Source of the DNA: an uncultured Tenacibaculum sp.
Lineage (GTDB): Bacteria > Bacteroidota > Bacteroidia > Flavobacteriales > Flavobacteriaceae
Length of the DNA: 45,889 nt
Assembly (NCBI GenBank): GCA_947498055.1
Contig: CANMJA010000034.1
Span: forward strand, 1-45,889
Direction: 5' to 3'
The notes beneath the pieces were generated by a model. The model searched no databases and was not told where the DNA came from. It worked only from the letters and a program-made list of their open reading frames with translations. Below, piece by piece: positions 23,814 to 32,320 of this stretch; position 1 is the stretch's first letter; every line of letters starts with the position of its first letter. The translations under genes and the position numbers were made by a program.

Positions 23814-24593
23814 TTATAGCAGCCTTATTTCTTTTGGAGTAAAACCGACATATGTTTTAAAAACTTTGGTCATGTGACTTTGATCTGAAAAGCCACAGAT
23901 ATAGGCAATATCTGTGATTGATTCTTTAGAATTTAATAATAAATTAAATGCTCTCTTTAGTTTTACAATCCTCATATAATCTCCAAGTGTACGGTTTAAA
24001 TATCTTCTAAAATATTTTGAAATAGTTACTGGATGTACATTAAGAATAAAGGATAATTCATGTAAAGGGATAAATTCATTCCAACGATCCTCTATAATTT
24101 CTATTAAATCTTTTAACCAACTTGGTTTATTATTATTTGGTTTATTAGCAAATAAGTCATATAAAATATTGTGGATTGAATCGGAAGTATATATATCATT
24201 AAAATTCAATTCATGATAGATATTTACTAATTTTAAATAAGAAGAAAAAGTATTTCTATTGTACAATTCTTTACAATCAAATTTTATTTCATTATTTTTA
24301 AAAAAATCATTTCTCAATTCTATATTAAGATTCTTTGAAGGAAATATGGTGTGCTTATTGCAATGTAATTCTCCTTCATCATAAAATAATATTTTCCCAG
24401 TTGACACTTGTAAATCACTCTTTTTTCTGGATTCTAAATTTCCACCTTGGAGAATTAATGAAAGGTGAATATTTTCATGATAATGCCATTCTTCTGACAC
24501 GGGTTTTTTATAATCAACTAATGAAATTGTACCGCAGTTAGTATTAAACTTTTGGGATGTTTTGCCTAAAAAAGTATTATTTTCTAATTTCAT
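23814..24593 (-). CDS. AraC family transcriptional regulator
   Basis: A 259-residue regulator. Residues 10-110 form a cupin-like sensor (EEWHYHENIHLSLILQGG, with His residues), and residues about 160-259 the AraC/XylS double helix-turn-helix with PLHELSFILNVHPVTISKYFRR and SITDIAYICGFSDQSHMTKVFKTYVGFTP. The ligand is unknown. A TAAATTTG -7 box lies 52 bases upstream at 24645-24652, inside the border sequence, so the cassette border may carry its promoter. Its target genes cannot be told from context. Confidence 0.9.
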   Translation of the reverse strand: MKLENNTFLGKTSQKFNTNCGTISLVDYKKPVSEEWHYHENIHLSLILQGGNLESRKKSDLQVSTGKILFYDEGELHCNKHTIFPSKNLNIELRNDFFKNNEIKFDCKELYNRNTFSSYLKLVNIYHELNFNDIYTSDSIHNILYDLFANKPNNNKPSWLKDLIEIIEDRWNEFIPLHELSFILNVHPVTISKYFRRYLNRTLGDYMRIVKLKRAFNLLLNSKESITDIAYICGFSDQSHMTKVFKTYVGFTPKEIRLL

Positions 24594-24602
24594 TCGTTAA
24601 TT

Positions 24603-24741
24603 GTTGCAACGTGTTTGTATATGCTTTTTTGCGTGGTTAAGTACCAAATTTAGCAAATAAAAACCGAATAGAAAATCAGCGAAGGTTTTCATAAATAGGC
24701 TAGAATTAGCAATAAATTATAGGGCACTTTGTTGGCAGTAG
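24603..24741. repeat. Candidate cassette border / inverted repeat element
   Basis: GTTGCAACGTG at 24603-24613 and GGGCACTTTGTTGGCAG at 24722-24738 are imperfect inverted copies that bracket about 108 bases of non-coding DNA. The inner part holds an exact TAAATTTG on the minus strand (24645-24652) and the right end gives TTG 24732-24734 of a plus-strand promoter. Sequences of this look (AACGTGTTTGTATATG ... CTTTGTTGGCAG) recur between genes in Bacteroidota genomes; here that is remembered, not tested. Confidence 0.4.
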
Positions 24742-24759
24742 TTATTTTTTATAGTTTTG
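24732..24759 (+). promoter_or_regulatory. Candidate promoter of the 214-aa lipoprotein gene
   Basis: TTG 24732-24734, a 17-base spacer and TAGTTTTG 24752-24759 match the Bacteroidota promoter pattern. The leader would be about 225 bases and contains a 9-bp hairpin (24801-24821) with a three-base loop. The rest of the gap 24760-24992 shows nothing else. Confidence 0.4.
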
Positions 24760-24992
24760 ATCTTAAGTTCCCTACAACTTTTCTTGAAGATGCATTCCAA
24801 TTTTCACTTCGGAAGTGAAAAAAGTATTTAGCAATTCTAACTTTTTTAGTTTTATCTCAAAAAAAATTGCCCCTCATTTCTTCCGTAAAAAAACATCTAC
24901 TACATTTTATAATAAATATTTTTATCAGAAAGCGTAATTATTCTAAGTAAATGTTTTTATTTGCAACATAAAAAACTTAAAATCAACAATAA

Positions 24993-25637
24993 ATGAAAGG
25001 AAAAATTATTTTAATTCTGTTAGCATTCATAATAACAAGTTGTAAAACAAACGGAGCACCAGAAAATTTCGATTATGGAAAAGTAGAAAATAATATCTAC
25101 TCAAATTCTTTTTTCAATTTGAAGATGACATTACCTTCAGATTGGCTTGTTCAATCAAAAGAACAAAATGATAAGTTAATGAAATTAGGTCAAGAAATGA
25201 TCGCTGGTGATAATGAAAATTTAAAAACTGCTATCAAAGCTTCTGAAATAAACACTGCAAATTTACTTACACTTTTCAAGAATGAAGTTGGATCTACCAC
25301 TGAATACAACCCAAGTATTGTTTTAGTTACTGAAAATTTAAGGATTGCACCAAACATTACATCTGGTAAAGACTATTTAGTTCAAGCTAAAAAAACGTTA
25401 AAACAAACTCAAATTAAATATAACAATATTGACGATGATAAGATTAAAAAGGTTACTATTAACAACCAAGAACTTTATGTAATGAGTTTAAGCCTAGATT
25501 ACATGAATCTTATTATTAAACAAGATTACTACTCTATAATTAAAAATGGTTTTGCAATTAATTTAATCATTTCGTACGTTACAGAAGAACAAAAACAAGA
25601 GTTGAAAAATATATTAAACACTTTAAAATTCAATTAA
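24993..25637 (+). CDS. Putative lipoprotein (214 aa)
   Basis: The N-terminus MKGKIILILLAFIITSCK is a lipoprotein signal with Cys17, so the protein is anchored to a membrane. The mature part starts with an extended segment and LKMTLPSDWLVQSKE, a pattern seen in small PsbP/DUF1795-like folds where a short beta-sheet is packed on helices, followed by LITEN and a C-terminal LKNILNTLKF. I cannot name a function. It ends 14 bases before a hairpin terminator shared with the convergent M48 gene. Confidence 0.75.
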   Translation: MKGKIILILLAFIITSCKTNGAPENFDYGKVENNIYSNSFFNLKMTLPSDWLVQSKEQNDKLMKLGQEMIAGDNENLKTAIKASEINTANLLTLFKNEVGSTTEYNPSIVLVTENLRIAPNITSGKDYLVQAKKTLKQTQIKYNNIDDDKIKKVTINNQELYVMSLSLDYMNLIIKQDYYSIIKNGFAINLIISYVTEEQKQELKNILNTLKFN

Positions 25638-25650
25638 CACACTTTATATC

Positions 25651-25693
25651 AAAACAGAAGAGCAAGAATTTAAAATTCTTGCTCTTTTGTTTT
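25651..25693. terminator. Bidirectional terminator
   Basis: A 13-bp stem (AGAGCAAGAATTT / AAATTCTTGCTCT) with A-rich left and T-rich right flanks lies between the convergent lipoprotein and M48 protease genes and can serve both. Confidence 0.8.
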
Positions 25694-25710
25694 AGTGTGA
25701 AACTATTCTA

Positions 25711-26499
25711 TTATTTACTATACTTTTTTATCGCTTCTTTTATTTTCTGAATTCTATTTTCTGGATCTGGATGTGTGCTTTGAAATTCAGGAGTTCTATT
25801 AGGTCCTGCAGCAGCTTTTAAAATTTCCATTACGTTAATTAAATAACGAGGATCGTATCCAGAATCTATCATTAATTTTACTCCCAAATCATCGCTTTCT
25901 AATTCATCTCCACGCCCGTACTTCATATTTATTACATTAGCAATAGCAGCTGCACCTTGTGCAGTATTAGGGTCGAAACCTATAGCTGCACCCGACAATA
26001 AACCTTGTGTTAAATCTTGTTTTGCCATACGAGCGGCAGAATGCCTTCCTATAACATGCCCAATTTCATGTCCTAAAACCCCAGCAATCATATCCTCATT
26101 TAATCTTCCATCTTGATTTACTAATTTAGAAAATAAAGCAAACGTAATAAAAACCTGTCCGCCTGGTAAAGCAAAAGCATTGATAGCTCTTTCGTCACGT
26201 AACAAATGAAATTCAAACGGATAACCAGATTGTCTTGCAATAGAATTGTCTACTAACTTTTTTCCTATAAGATCAACTACTTCCTGATATTGTGTGTTAG
26301 GATGTAAACCTCCATGTTGTTGTGCCATTTGCGGAGCAGAACTTAAACCTATTGCTATTTCTTCTTTTGGCGAAATAGAAATATGTTGTTTTTTTCCTGT
26401 ATGAGGGTTTATTTCCGCACTAGAACAATATTTAACCAAAGTAAATAAAGCAATGGCAGCACCAATTAATAATCGGATTTTTAAGCCTCCTCTTCGCAT
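25711..26499 (-). CDS. M48 family zinc metalloprotease (BepA/LoiP-like)
   Basis: A 262-residue protein with an N-terminal membrane or signal segment (residues 8-24, ending near KYCSS) and an M48C peptidase domain. The zinc motif is GHEIGHVIGRH (His144, Glu145, His148), and the third ligand is a Glu in RGDELESDDLG. The Cys25 could be a lipidation site. There are no TPR repeats, so it is the short form. Such proteases do quality control in the periplasm. It is read divergently from the aromatic amino acid hydroxylase gene across a 119-base gap. Confidence 0.9.
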   Translation of the reverse strand: MRRGGLKIRLLIGAAIALFTLVKYCSSAEINPHTGKKQHISISPKEEIAIGLSSAPQMAQQHGGLHPNTQYQEVVDLIGKKLVDNSIARQSGYPFEFHLLRDERAINAFALPGGQVFITFALFSKLVNQDGRLNEDMIAGVLGHEIGHVIGRHSAARMAKQDLTQGLLSGAAIGFDPNTAQGAAAIANVINMKYGRGDELESDDLGVKLMIDSGYDPRYLINVMEILKAAAGPNRTPEFQSTHPDPENRIQKIKEAIKKYSK

Positions 26500-26618
26500 T
26501 TCTTTAATTTTTTGAGATTTACGTAAATATACAAAATCTGTTTATTTTTAAACCTATAACGTTTTATGAATCTGAAATTCCGTAATTTTATAGTCTAAAA
26601 TTTCAAGTTTTATAAGGT

Positions 26619-28376
26619 ATGGAGGCACATTTTGAATTAAATGAAGTAACTAAAAAACTACCCAAACATTTGCATAAGTTTGTGGTTAAGCAACCTTATA
26701 ATGAATATACTGCTCAAAACCAAGCTGTATGGCGTTATGTAATGCGTATGAATGTAGACTACTTAGGTAAAGTAGCTCACAAATCGTATAGTAATGGTTT
26801 ACAAAAAACAGGAATTTCCATAGATACTATTCCTAAAATGGAAGGAATGAATCGTATTTTAAAAGAAATTGGCTGGGCAGCTGTTTCTGTAGATGGTTTT
26901 ATTCCTCCGAATGCTTTTATGGAATTTCAGGCATATAATGTATTGGTTATTGCTTCTGATATGCGTACTATAGACCATATAAAATATACTCCTGCTCCAG
27001 ATATTATTCATGAAGCCGCAGGTCATGCACCAATTATTGCTAATCCTGAATATGCGGAGTATTTAAGACGATTTGGCGAAATTGGAGCAAAGGCAATCTC
27101 TTCCTCTAAAGATTATGAAATGTATGAAGCCATTCGTTTACTATCTATTTTAAAGGAAAATCCAAATTCTTCAAAAAAGGAAATTCAAGAAGCGCAAGAA
27201 AAGGTAGAATGGTTACAGGAAAATATGGGAGAATTATCTGAAATGGCTCAGATACGAAATTTGCATTGGTGGACTGTTGAATATGGTTTAATAGGAACTG
27301 TTGAAGATCCTAAAATTTATGGTGCTGGTTTATTATCTTCTATCGGAGAAAGCGTTGGCTGTATGAAAGACACGGTAAAAAAAATTCCATATACATTAGA
27401 AGCCTCTAATGTAAGTTTCGACATAACCAAACCGCAACCGCAATTATTTGTCACACCAGATTTTGCACATTTAAGCTTAGTATTAGAGCAATATGCAAAT
27501 ACTATGGGAATACGAAAAGGTGGTTTAAGTGGGCTTCGAAAGCTAATAGACTCAAAAAACATTGGTACTATTGAGTTAAGTACTGGAGTACAAATTTCTG
27601 GTATTTTCACAAATGTAATTGCAGATTCCAACAATCGCCCGATATACATACAAACCACTGGAGAAACAGCTTTAGCTAACAGAGACAAAGAATTAATTGG
27701 CCACGGAACAGTATACCATAAAGAAGGCTTCGGAAGCCCTATTGGTAAACTAAAAGGAATTAATATTCCTATAGAAAACATGAGTCCAAGAGATTTAGAA
27801 GCTTACGGAATTTATGAAGGTAAGACAGTAAATTTAGAATTTGAAGGTGGCGTAAAAGTAAAAGGTGATGTAATAACTGGTACTAGAGATTTAAGAGGTC
27901 GAATTCTGTTAATCTCTTTTAAAAATTGTACCGTTACACACAACAATACCGTATTATTTCATCCAGATTGGGGAGTGTATGATATGGCTGTTGGTGTTGG
28001 AGTAATCTCTGCTTACGCTGGACCTGCAGATGTAAATTCTTTTGAAGACATGGGAAAAGTTTCTGAAACCAAAACGCATAAAATTAACTACTCTACAGAA
28101 GATAAAGAGTTATATGCTCTTTACGACGAAGTAAGGACTCTAAGAGAAGAAAAAACATTTACTGAAACTAGAATTACATCTATTTTTAATGTAGTAGAAG
28201 AACAATTTAAGAAAGATTGGCTGTTGCCTCTCGAATTGTTAGAAATTTCGATAGTGAATAATTATAGCATACAACAAGAAATTGAAAAACATTTACAAAC
28301 TTTAAAAAATAATGAGCAATACAGAGATTTAATTGATAATGGATTATCTTTATTGCCTAAAGAAAAAACAATTTAA
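26619..28376 (+). CDS. Aromatic amino acid hydroxylase (phenylalanine 4-hydroxylase type), long form
   Basis: A 585-residue non-heme-iron, pterin-dependent hydroxylase. The iron ligands are His131 and His136 in HEAAGHAP and Glu221 in WWTVEYGL. The catalytic core covers about residues 20-300; the usual bacterial enzyme of this type is only 250-300 residues. The remaining 285 residues are an extension with two glycine-rich beta segments (for example LSTGVQISGIF and GGVKVKGDVITG) of unknown function, ending in a helical tail. The likely reaction is phenylalanine to tyrosine; Tyr or Trp specificity cannot be excluded. The next gene, a rhodanese, starts two bases later. Confidence 0.85.
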   Translation: MEAHFELNEVTKKLPKHLHKFVVKQPYNEYTAQNQAVWRYVMRMNVDYLGKVAHKSYSNGLQKTGISIDTIPKMEGMNRILKEIGWAAVSVDGFIPPNAFMEFQAYNVLVIASDMRTIDHIKYTPAPDIIHEAAGHAPIIANPEYAEYLRRFGEIGAKAISSSKDYEMYEAIRLLSILKENPNSSKKEIQEAQEKVEWLQENMGELSEMAQIRNLHWWTVEYGLIGTVEDPKIYGAGLLSSIGESVGCMKDTVKKIPYTLEASNVSFDITKPQPQLFVTPDFAHLSLVLEQYANTMGIRKGGLSGLRKLIDSKNIGTIELSTGVQISGIFTNVIADSNNRPIYIQTTGETALANRDKELIGHGTVYHKEGFGSPIGKLKGINIPIENMSPRDLEAYGIYEGKTVNLEFEGGVKVKGDVITGTRDLRGRILLISFKNCTVTHNNTVLFHPDWGVYDMAVGVGVISAYAGPADVNSFEDMGKVSETKTHKINYSTEDKELYALYDEVRTLREEKTFTETRITSIFNVVEEQFKKDWLLPLELLEISIVNNYSIQQEIEKHLQTLKNNEQYRDLIDNGLSLLPKEKTI

Positions 28377-28378
28377 GA

Positions 28379-28687
28379 ATGCGTTTTTTAAATTTATTTA
28401 AAAGAAAGAATATGAGCAACGAAATACAAGAATATTTAGAAAAAGGAGCCATCGTATTAGATGTAAGGACTCTAGGAGAATGGAATGAAGGACACAGTGA
28501 AGTAGCAAAACACATTGTATTAAACACCATTCCTGAGAATGTAGCTGAAATAAAATCTTGGAACAAACCTGTGATAGCTGTTTGTAGAAGTGGGGCAAGA
28601 AGCGGACAAGCTACAGAATTTTTATTAAACCATGATATCGATATTATTAATGGTGGTCCTTGGGGAGATGTAGATCAGTATTTGTAA
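28379..28687 (+). CDS. Rhodanese-like domain protein
   Basis: A 102-residue single rhodanese domain with the catalytic loop CRSGARSG. The core starts at EYLEKGAIVLDVRT, so the true start may be ATG 28412 (MSNEIQ) rather than 28379; the extra eleven residues are basic. Rhodaneses transfer sulfane sulfur; the six-residue active loop CRSGAR is of the sulfurtransferase type. Its tight spacing after the hydroxylase suggests co-transcription, but no functional link is known. Confidence 0.88.
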   Translation: MRFLNLFKRKNMSNEIQEYLEKGAIVLDVRTLGEWNEGHSEVAKHIVLNTIPENVAEIKSWNKPVIAVCRSGARSGQATEFLLNHDIDIINGGPWGDVDQYL

Positions 28688-28742
28688 AATCAATTGAAGT
28701 CAGTAGTTACTTACTTTTTATTTACTGTTTAATGTAAATTAT

Positions 28743-28806
28743 GTCAAATCGAGCAGTCGAGATTTATTTAGAATCTAAAAGTTTCTCGATAGTACTCTAA
28801 CTGACA
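28743..28806. repeat. Imperfect inverted repeat of the GTCA...TCGAGA type
   Basis: GTCAAATCGAGCAGTCGAGA at 28743 and, reverse complemented, GTCAGTTAGAGTACTATCGAGA at 28784-28805 face each other around 20 bases. Elements of this look are scattered in intergenic regions of Flavobacteriaceae as mobile palindromic repeats. Only one copy is seen here. Confidence 0.5.
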
Positions 28807-28932
28807 ATCAAGATCTCCTTTTTCAACAGAAAAGCAGTAATTTAAATTACACATCTAATAACTAGCTATCTACAAACTATTAAAAACCTTTTTTTTATTA
28901 AAAATGAGGCAAAATTTAATATGTTTCATTAA

Positions 28933-29883
28933 TTAAAATCTCATAAAAGGGAATTCTTGTAAAAGCGTTTCCTTTTTTTGTGCCAGTTTTTCTAAAAACT
29001 TTGTATGTGCTTCAGAATTAGAATTAAAAGGTCTATGAATCATTCCTTTTTGAATTTCCTCTACTCTTTTCATTGTTTGCAAAGCATCATCTTTACACCA
29101 AACACTAACAAATTTCTCCCAAATATAATTCACAGCTATTTTATTAGGATGAAGCATGTCTTCTTTATAAAAACGATACTCTCTTAATTCATCCATCATT
29201 AATTCATAAGAAGGAAAATAATGCCTATTTTTTCTAGGGTCTACTACCTCATGAATTGCTGCTATTAAATGTGATTTACTGCGTTTATTTTCCACAAAAC
29301 CATCTTTGATATGACGTACAGGAGAAACAGTAAAAATGATAGTAGTTTTAGGGTTTACTGATTTTATTAAATAACAAATAGCCTCTAAACTTTCTACAAT
29401 TTCTGTAACAGGTAAAATTTCTTTTAAGAATTTCTTTTGCGGAACTTTATGGCAATTCGCGACAATACGATCTGTTTCTATAAAACGATATACCCAAGCG
29501 GTACCCAGCGTTATTATGATATGTGTAGCTGTTTTTATTTCTTCTAACGTCTTTTTTATTGAATTATTTAACCTACTTATTAATTCCTTTTTTTCATCGG
29601 TGCTTAAAACAGAATGTGTTTCAAAACTATGCCAACGTTCATTATGATAAAAAATATCTTCTTCAGAATATTTTTTTTCATTAATTGCATGTAATATTAA
29701 ATTTTCAATAGCTTTTGGATGAAATAAAATTCCAAACGGATTTTGATGGGATTGGAACTTAAAATAAGATAATTTTCCTCCTATATTTTCTGAAAAACAA
29801 GAACCTAATAATAATAATTTTGAATCATAATCTATTTGATTATGTGTTTGTTTTTTTAAGGGTACTTGTGTTTGTAAAATCAC
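28933..29883 (-). CDS. GSCFA domain protein
   Basis: A 316-residue member of the GSCFA family, common in Bacteroidota. The name-giving motif is present as LLLGSCFSENIGGKL (about residues 25-39), followed by NPFGILFHP, LGTAWVYR and FTVSPVRHIKDG, which are typical of an SGNH/GDSL-like hydrolase fold. The His in HPNKIAVNYIW is in the position of the catalytic His. The substrate is unknown. The start codon is GTG; no ATG is found upstream in frame. It lies 130 bases downstream of a hairpin terminator at 30018-30044 that may attenuate its transcription. Confidence 0.88.
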   Translation of the reverse strand: MILQTQVPLKKQTHNQIDYDSKLLLLGSCFSENIGGKLSYFKFQSHQNPFGILFHPKAIENLILHAINEKKYSEEDIFYHNERWHSFETHSVLSTDEKKELISRLNNSIKKTLEEIKTATHIIITLGTAWVYRFIETDRIVANCHKVPQKKFLKEILPVTEIVESLEAICYLIKSVNPKTTIIFTVSPVRHIKDGFVENKRSKSHLIAAIHEVVDPRKNRHYFPSYELMMDELREYRFYKEDMLHPNKIAVNYIWEKFVSVWCKDDALQTMKRVEEIQKGMIHRPFNSNSEAHTKFLEKLAQKKETLLQEFPFMRF

Positions 29884-30004
29884 GAATCGAATTTTATTAA
29901 TTACTACGAATTTAGTATAATTTTTAATGATTTTCTATACAAAAAATGTGGTTAAATGAAGTTGATCGTATCAATTGGTATTGATTTCTGCTCCGTTCAA
30001 TCAT

Positions 30005-30187
30005 CAAAAACAAAAAACCTTTTGCATATTGGGGATGCAAAAGGCTTTATTAATCAACCAAATAAATCTAAAAAAATCTCCGACTTTTTGAAGTGGAAAT
30101 TTCAAAAAATGAAACTCTTAAAATGTTAAAAAAACATTTTCTTTTTTTTATATATTCTATGTATGTGAGTGAGTGAACTTTTAATTA
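30005..30187 (-). ncRNA. Candidate small RNA (or attenuated 5' leader of the GSCFA gene)
   Basis: On the minus strand a full promoter (TTG 30219-30221, 18-base spacer, TAAATTTG 30193-30200) directs a transcript from about 30187, and an intrinsic terminator (stem 30035-30044/30018-30027, then TTTTTTG) ends it about 175 bases later. The interval has no reading frame longer than a few codons. Internal hairpins are visible, for example AAAATGTT/AACATTTT. It may be a free small RNA or a leader controlled by termination, since the GSCFA gene starts 120 bases further on. Confidence 0.45.
30018..30044 (-). terminator. Intrinsic terminator, 10-bp stem
   Basis: CCTTTTGCAT (30018-30027) pairs with ATGCAAAAGG (30035-30044). 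Read on the minus strand it is followed by a T-run (TTTTTTGTTTTT). It ends the candidate small RNA, or readthrough from the MORN gene. Confidence 0.75.
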
Positions 30188-30192
30188 TACTC

Positions 30193-30221
30193 CAAATTTA
30201 CGTAACAACTTACTTTTACAA
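30193..30221 (-). promoter_or_regulatory. Promoter of the candidate small RNA
   Basis: TTG at 30219-30221 and TAAATTTG at 30193-30200 with an 18-base spacer, both on the minus strand, match the Bacteroidota consensus. A second -7-like box (TAGGTTTG, 30219-30226) lies just upstream with a poorer -33 element. Confidence 0.5.
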
Positions 30222-30313
30222 ACCTATTTATCGTTATTATACAATCTTTATATAGACAAGTTGCAGAAATAGATCGATGAAATGAATAAATAGTTACTTT
30301 CCTAACCTTTAAA

Positions 30314-31174
30314 TTATTCTATTTCTTTTATTAGTTTATCCTTTTTCCATATTCCTTTGGCTAGTATTTTTCCTTTTTTACTATAAAAAACTCCTTCACC
30401 ATGTCTCTCATCATTTTTCCAATCTCCTATATATTTCTTCCCATTTGTCCAGTAATAAGTACCTACTCCATTTCTAAAATCATTTTTATAACTCCCTTTA
30501 TAATATTCTCCATCTACCCAATAAAACTCACCTTTTCCTTCTCTCTTATTATTTCTCCATTCTCCTTCATATCTACCTCCCGTATCAAAAACAGCTACCC
30601 CATAACCATTTGCCTTCTTCTTACGCGTTTCTCCAACATAATGAAGTACATGTTTTTTTGAATTTTTAAATTTTAAATACTTTAGATACGATTTTTTATC
30701 TAGCTGATTTTTTACATTGTATAATTGTTTTTTCACATTCTTTAATTCGCTATGTAAAGAATCGTAGTCTTTTCCATTTTCTAACGAATCATCTGTTTTT
30801 TTTGTCTGCTTTTCTTCAACCAAACTTTTTCCTAAAGAAGATTTTATTGGAGTTTTCTCTTCTAAATCCACAAATTGTTTCGCTATTTTTATACGAAAAT
30901 TCACATAATCTTTATCCTCGTTTCTTACAGAGTCAGAAAATTGTTTCTCATAAGCATTTAATGCTGTCTTATACTCCCCTTTTACTAATAAAGAATCTAT
31001 ACTTATTAAATCCTTTTCTTTATCAACCCTTTCTTTTAAAAGAGTACAATCGGTTTCTAATTGAACTATTTGTTTTTTTAATTCTTGTTTTTCAATATTG
31101 CCTTGAATACTAAAAGCTAGTAAAACAATACATAAAATTAAAAATGTAATAACTAAGGTTTTTGATATTTTCAT
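30314..31174 (-). CDS. MORN-repeat protein with N-terminal membrane anchor
   Basis: A 286-residue protein with a transmembrane helix or uncleaved signal at residues 8-24, a coiled-coil-like region (about 28-75, then 130-165) and a C-terminal MORN array (about 180-275). Four repeats are seen, for example GRYEGEWRNNKREGKGEFYW, GEYYKGSYKNDFRNG, GKKYIGDWKNDERHGEGVFY. MORN repeats form a curved beta-sheet that binds proteins or membranes. The whole is probably periplasmic or outer-face. It is 13 bases downstream of the DUF2490 gene and co-transcribed with it. Confidence 0.85.
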   Translation of the reverse strand: MKISKTLVITFLILCIVLLAFSIQGNIEKQELKKQIVQLETDCTLLKERVDKEKDLISIDSLLVKGEYKTALNAYEKQFSDSVRNEDKDYVNFRIKIAKQFVDLEEKTPIKSSLGKSLVEEKQTKKTDDSLENGKDYDSLHSELKNVKKQLYNVKNQLDKKSYLKYLKFKNSKKHVLHYVGETRKKKANGYGVAVFDTGGRYEGEWRNNKREGKGEFYWVDGEYYKGSYKNDFRNGVGTYYWTNGKKYIGDWKNDERHGEGVFYSKKGKILAKGIWKKDKLIKEIE

Positions 31175-31187
31175 AAAAATTTAAAAA

Positions 31188-32000
31188 TTAATCATCCATA
31201 TGGATTGCTGGTATTTTATTCTTAATATTTCTAGAATCTAGAGAAAAATACATGTGAAATCTAGCAGTCCAACTTTGTTTAAAAGTAGTTGCATCCGAAA
31301 GTGTTTGTCCGTGAGAATACATAATACCCGTAGCTAAAGTAAGTCTTGGACTTACTATATATCCTAAAGACATGTGTAATCTTAAGTCTTCCATTACACT
31401 ACCCGCTACAGTTTTACCACTTTGTAAAATTAGCTCAGCTTCTGGTGAAGCGTAAAAGGTTTTAGGAGTAAACTTATTTGAATTTAAAGGAATTTTAGCC
31501 TTAAACATATAACGCCATCTATTTCTAAAAATATATTCACTATTCTCTTTAAACTTTTTTGTCCATCTATGTTCTACACGAATACGATGGTAAAATAGTA
31601 ACGACGAAACTGGAGCTGCAAACATATACTGATGCCATATTCTCCATTCTGGAACTAAATTTTTATCTGTAGAATCTTCATCTGTATTAAAATTCAACCT
31701 TAAAACTCCACCTAAACTAACATTAAACTTTTTAGAATAAATGTACCCTATAGCGTGCCTATTATAAACTTGTGCTAATTGCCCCACAAAAGGCGTTTTT
31801 TCTGTTTCCTGAAAACGAAAATGTGTTTGTGCTACCCAATAAAAACGATTAGATAATCTTATGTTCCCATAAGTATTAATCCAAGTTTTAGTTATCGGTT
31901 CTTTAAATTTAGAAATGGATGAATTTTCTTGTGCCTGTAAGTTGTAAGATACATACACAATAAAAATAAAGCATAGTTTTATAAAAAAGCTTTTTTTCAT
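31188..32000 (-). CDS. DUF2490 outer-membrane beta-barrel protein
   Basis: A 270-residue exported protein with a signal peptide ending at about LQAQ (residue 24). The mature part has alternating hydrophobic and polar residues and aromatic-rich strand ends typical of a 10-12 strand beta-barrel, with motifs of DUF2490 such as TKTWINTYGNIRLSNRFYW, YNRHAIGYIYSK, FYHRIRVEHRW and FRNRWRYMFK. Function unknown. It leads the MORN gene by 13 bases. Confidence 0.82.
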   Translation of the reverse strand: MKKSFFIKLCFIFIVYVSYNLQAQENSSISKFKEPITKTWINTYGNIRLSNRFYWVAQTHFRFQETEKTPFVGQLAQVYNRHAIGYIYSKKFNVSLGGVLRLNFNTDEDSTDKNLVPEWRIWHQYMFAAPVSSLLFYHRIRVEHRWTKKFKENSEYIFRNRWRYMFKAKIPLNSNKFTPKTFYASPEAELILQSGKTVAGSVMEDLRLHMSLGYIVSPRLTLATGIMYSHGQTLSDATTFKQSWTARFHMYFSLDSRNIKNKIPAIHMDD

Positions 32001-32320
32001 ATACTAACAACTAATTTTAATACTTATTTAATAATAAAATTTACATTTAAAACAATCATAAACTCATTTAAAGTTTAATTGACTTGTTTATAAACGTAGC
32101 TAAATATTGTTTAGTATATGTGTTTAAGAATATATAGGTAACAAAAACTATACTTATTTTTTGTTATTCACTTAGCATTATTACTTGTAGAAAAACAGTT
32201 GTTATTTACAACTATTTATAAAGTACAACTGCATTTCTTTTGTAACCAATTATTTATTAGAGATATAAAACTTCTAACATTATGAATCCAATTCCTAGAT
32301 AACTTTTTTTTCATCTAAAA
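32001..32320. other. Non-coding gap upstream of the DUF2490 gene
   Basis: This 320-base AT-rich gap should hold the promoter of the DUF2490-MORN pair. No exact TAnnTTTG was found on the minus strand. An inverted repeat CAGTTGT (32196-32202) / ACAACT (32208-32213) with a second ACAACTG at 32225-32231 is the only structure noticed. No reading frame of note. Confidence 0.4.

Noticed and set aside
24801..24821. Hairpin in the lipoprotein leader as a terminator
   Set aside because: On the plus strand it is followed by A's, not T's, and no minus-strand gene ends there.
30314..31174. MORN array as a DNA tandem repeat or CRISPR-like array
   Set aside because: The repetition is at protein level with a period of about 23 residues and diverged codons; no direct DNA repeats with unique spacers exist.
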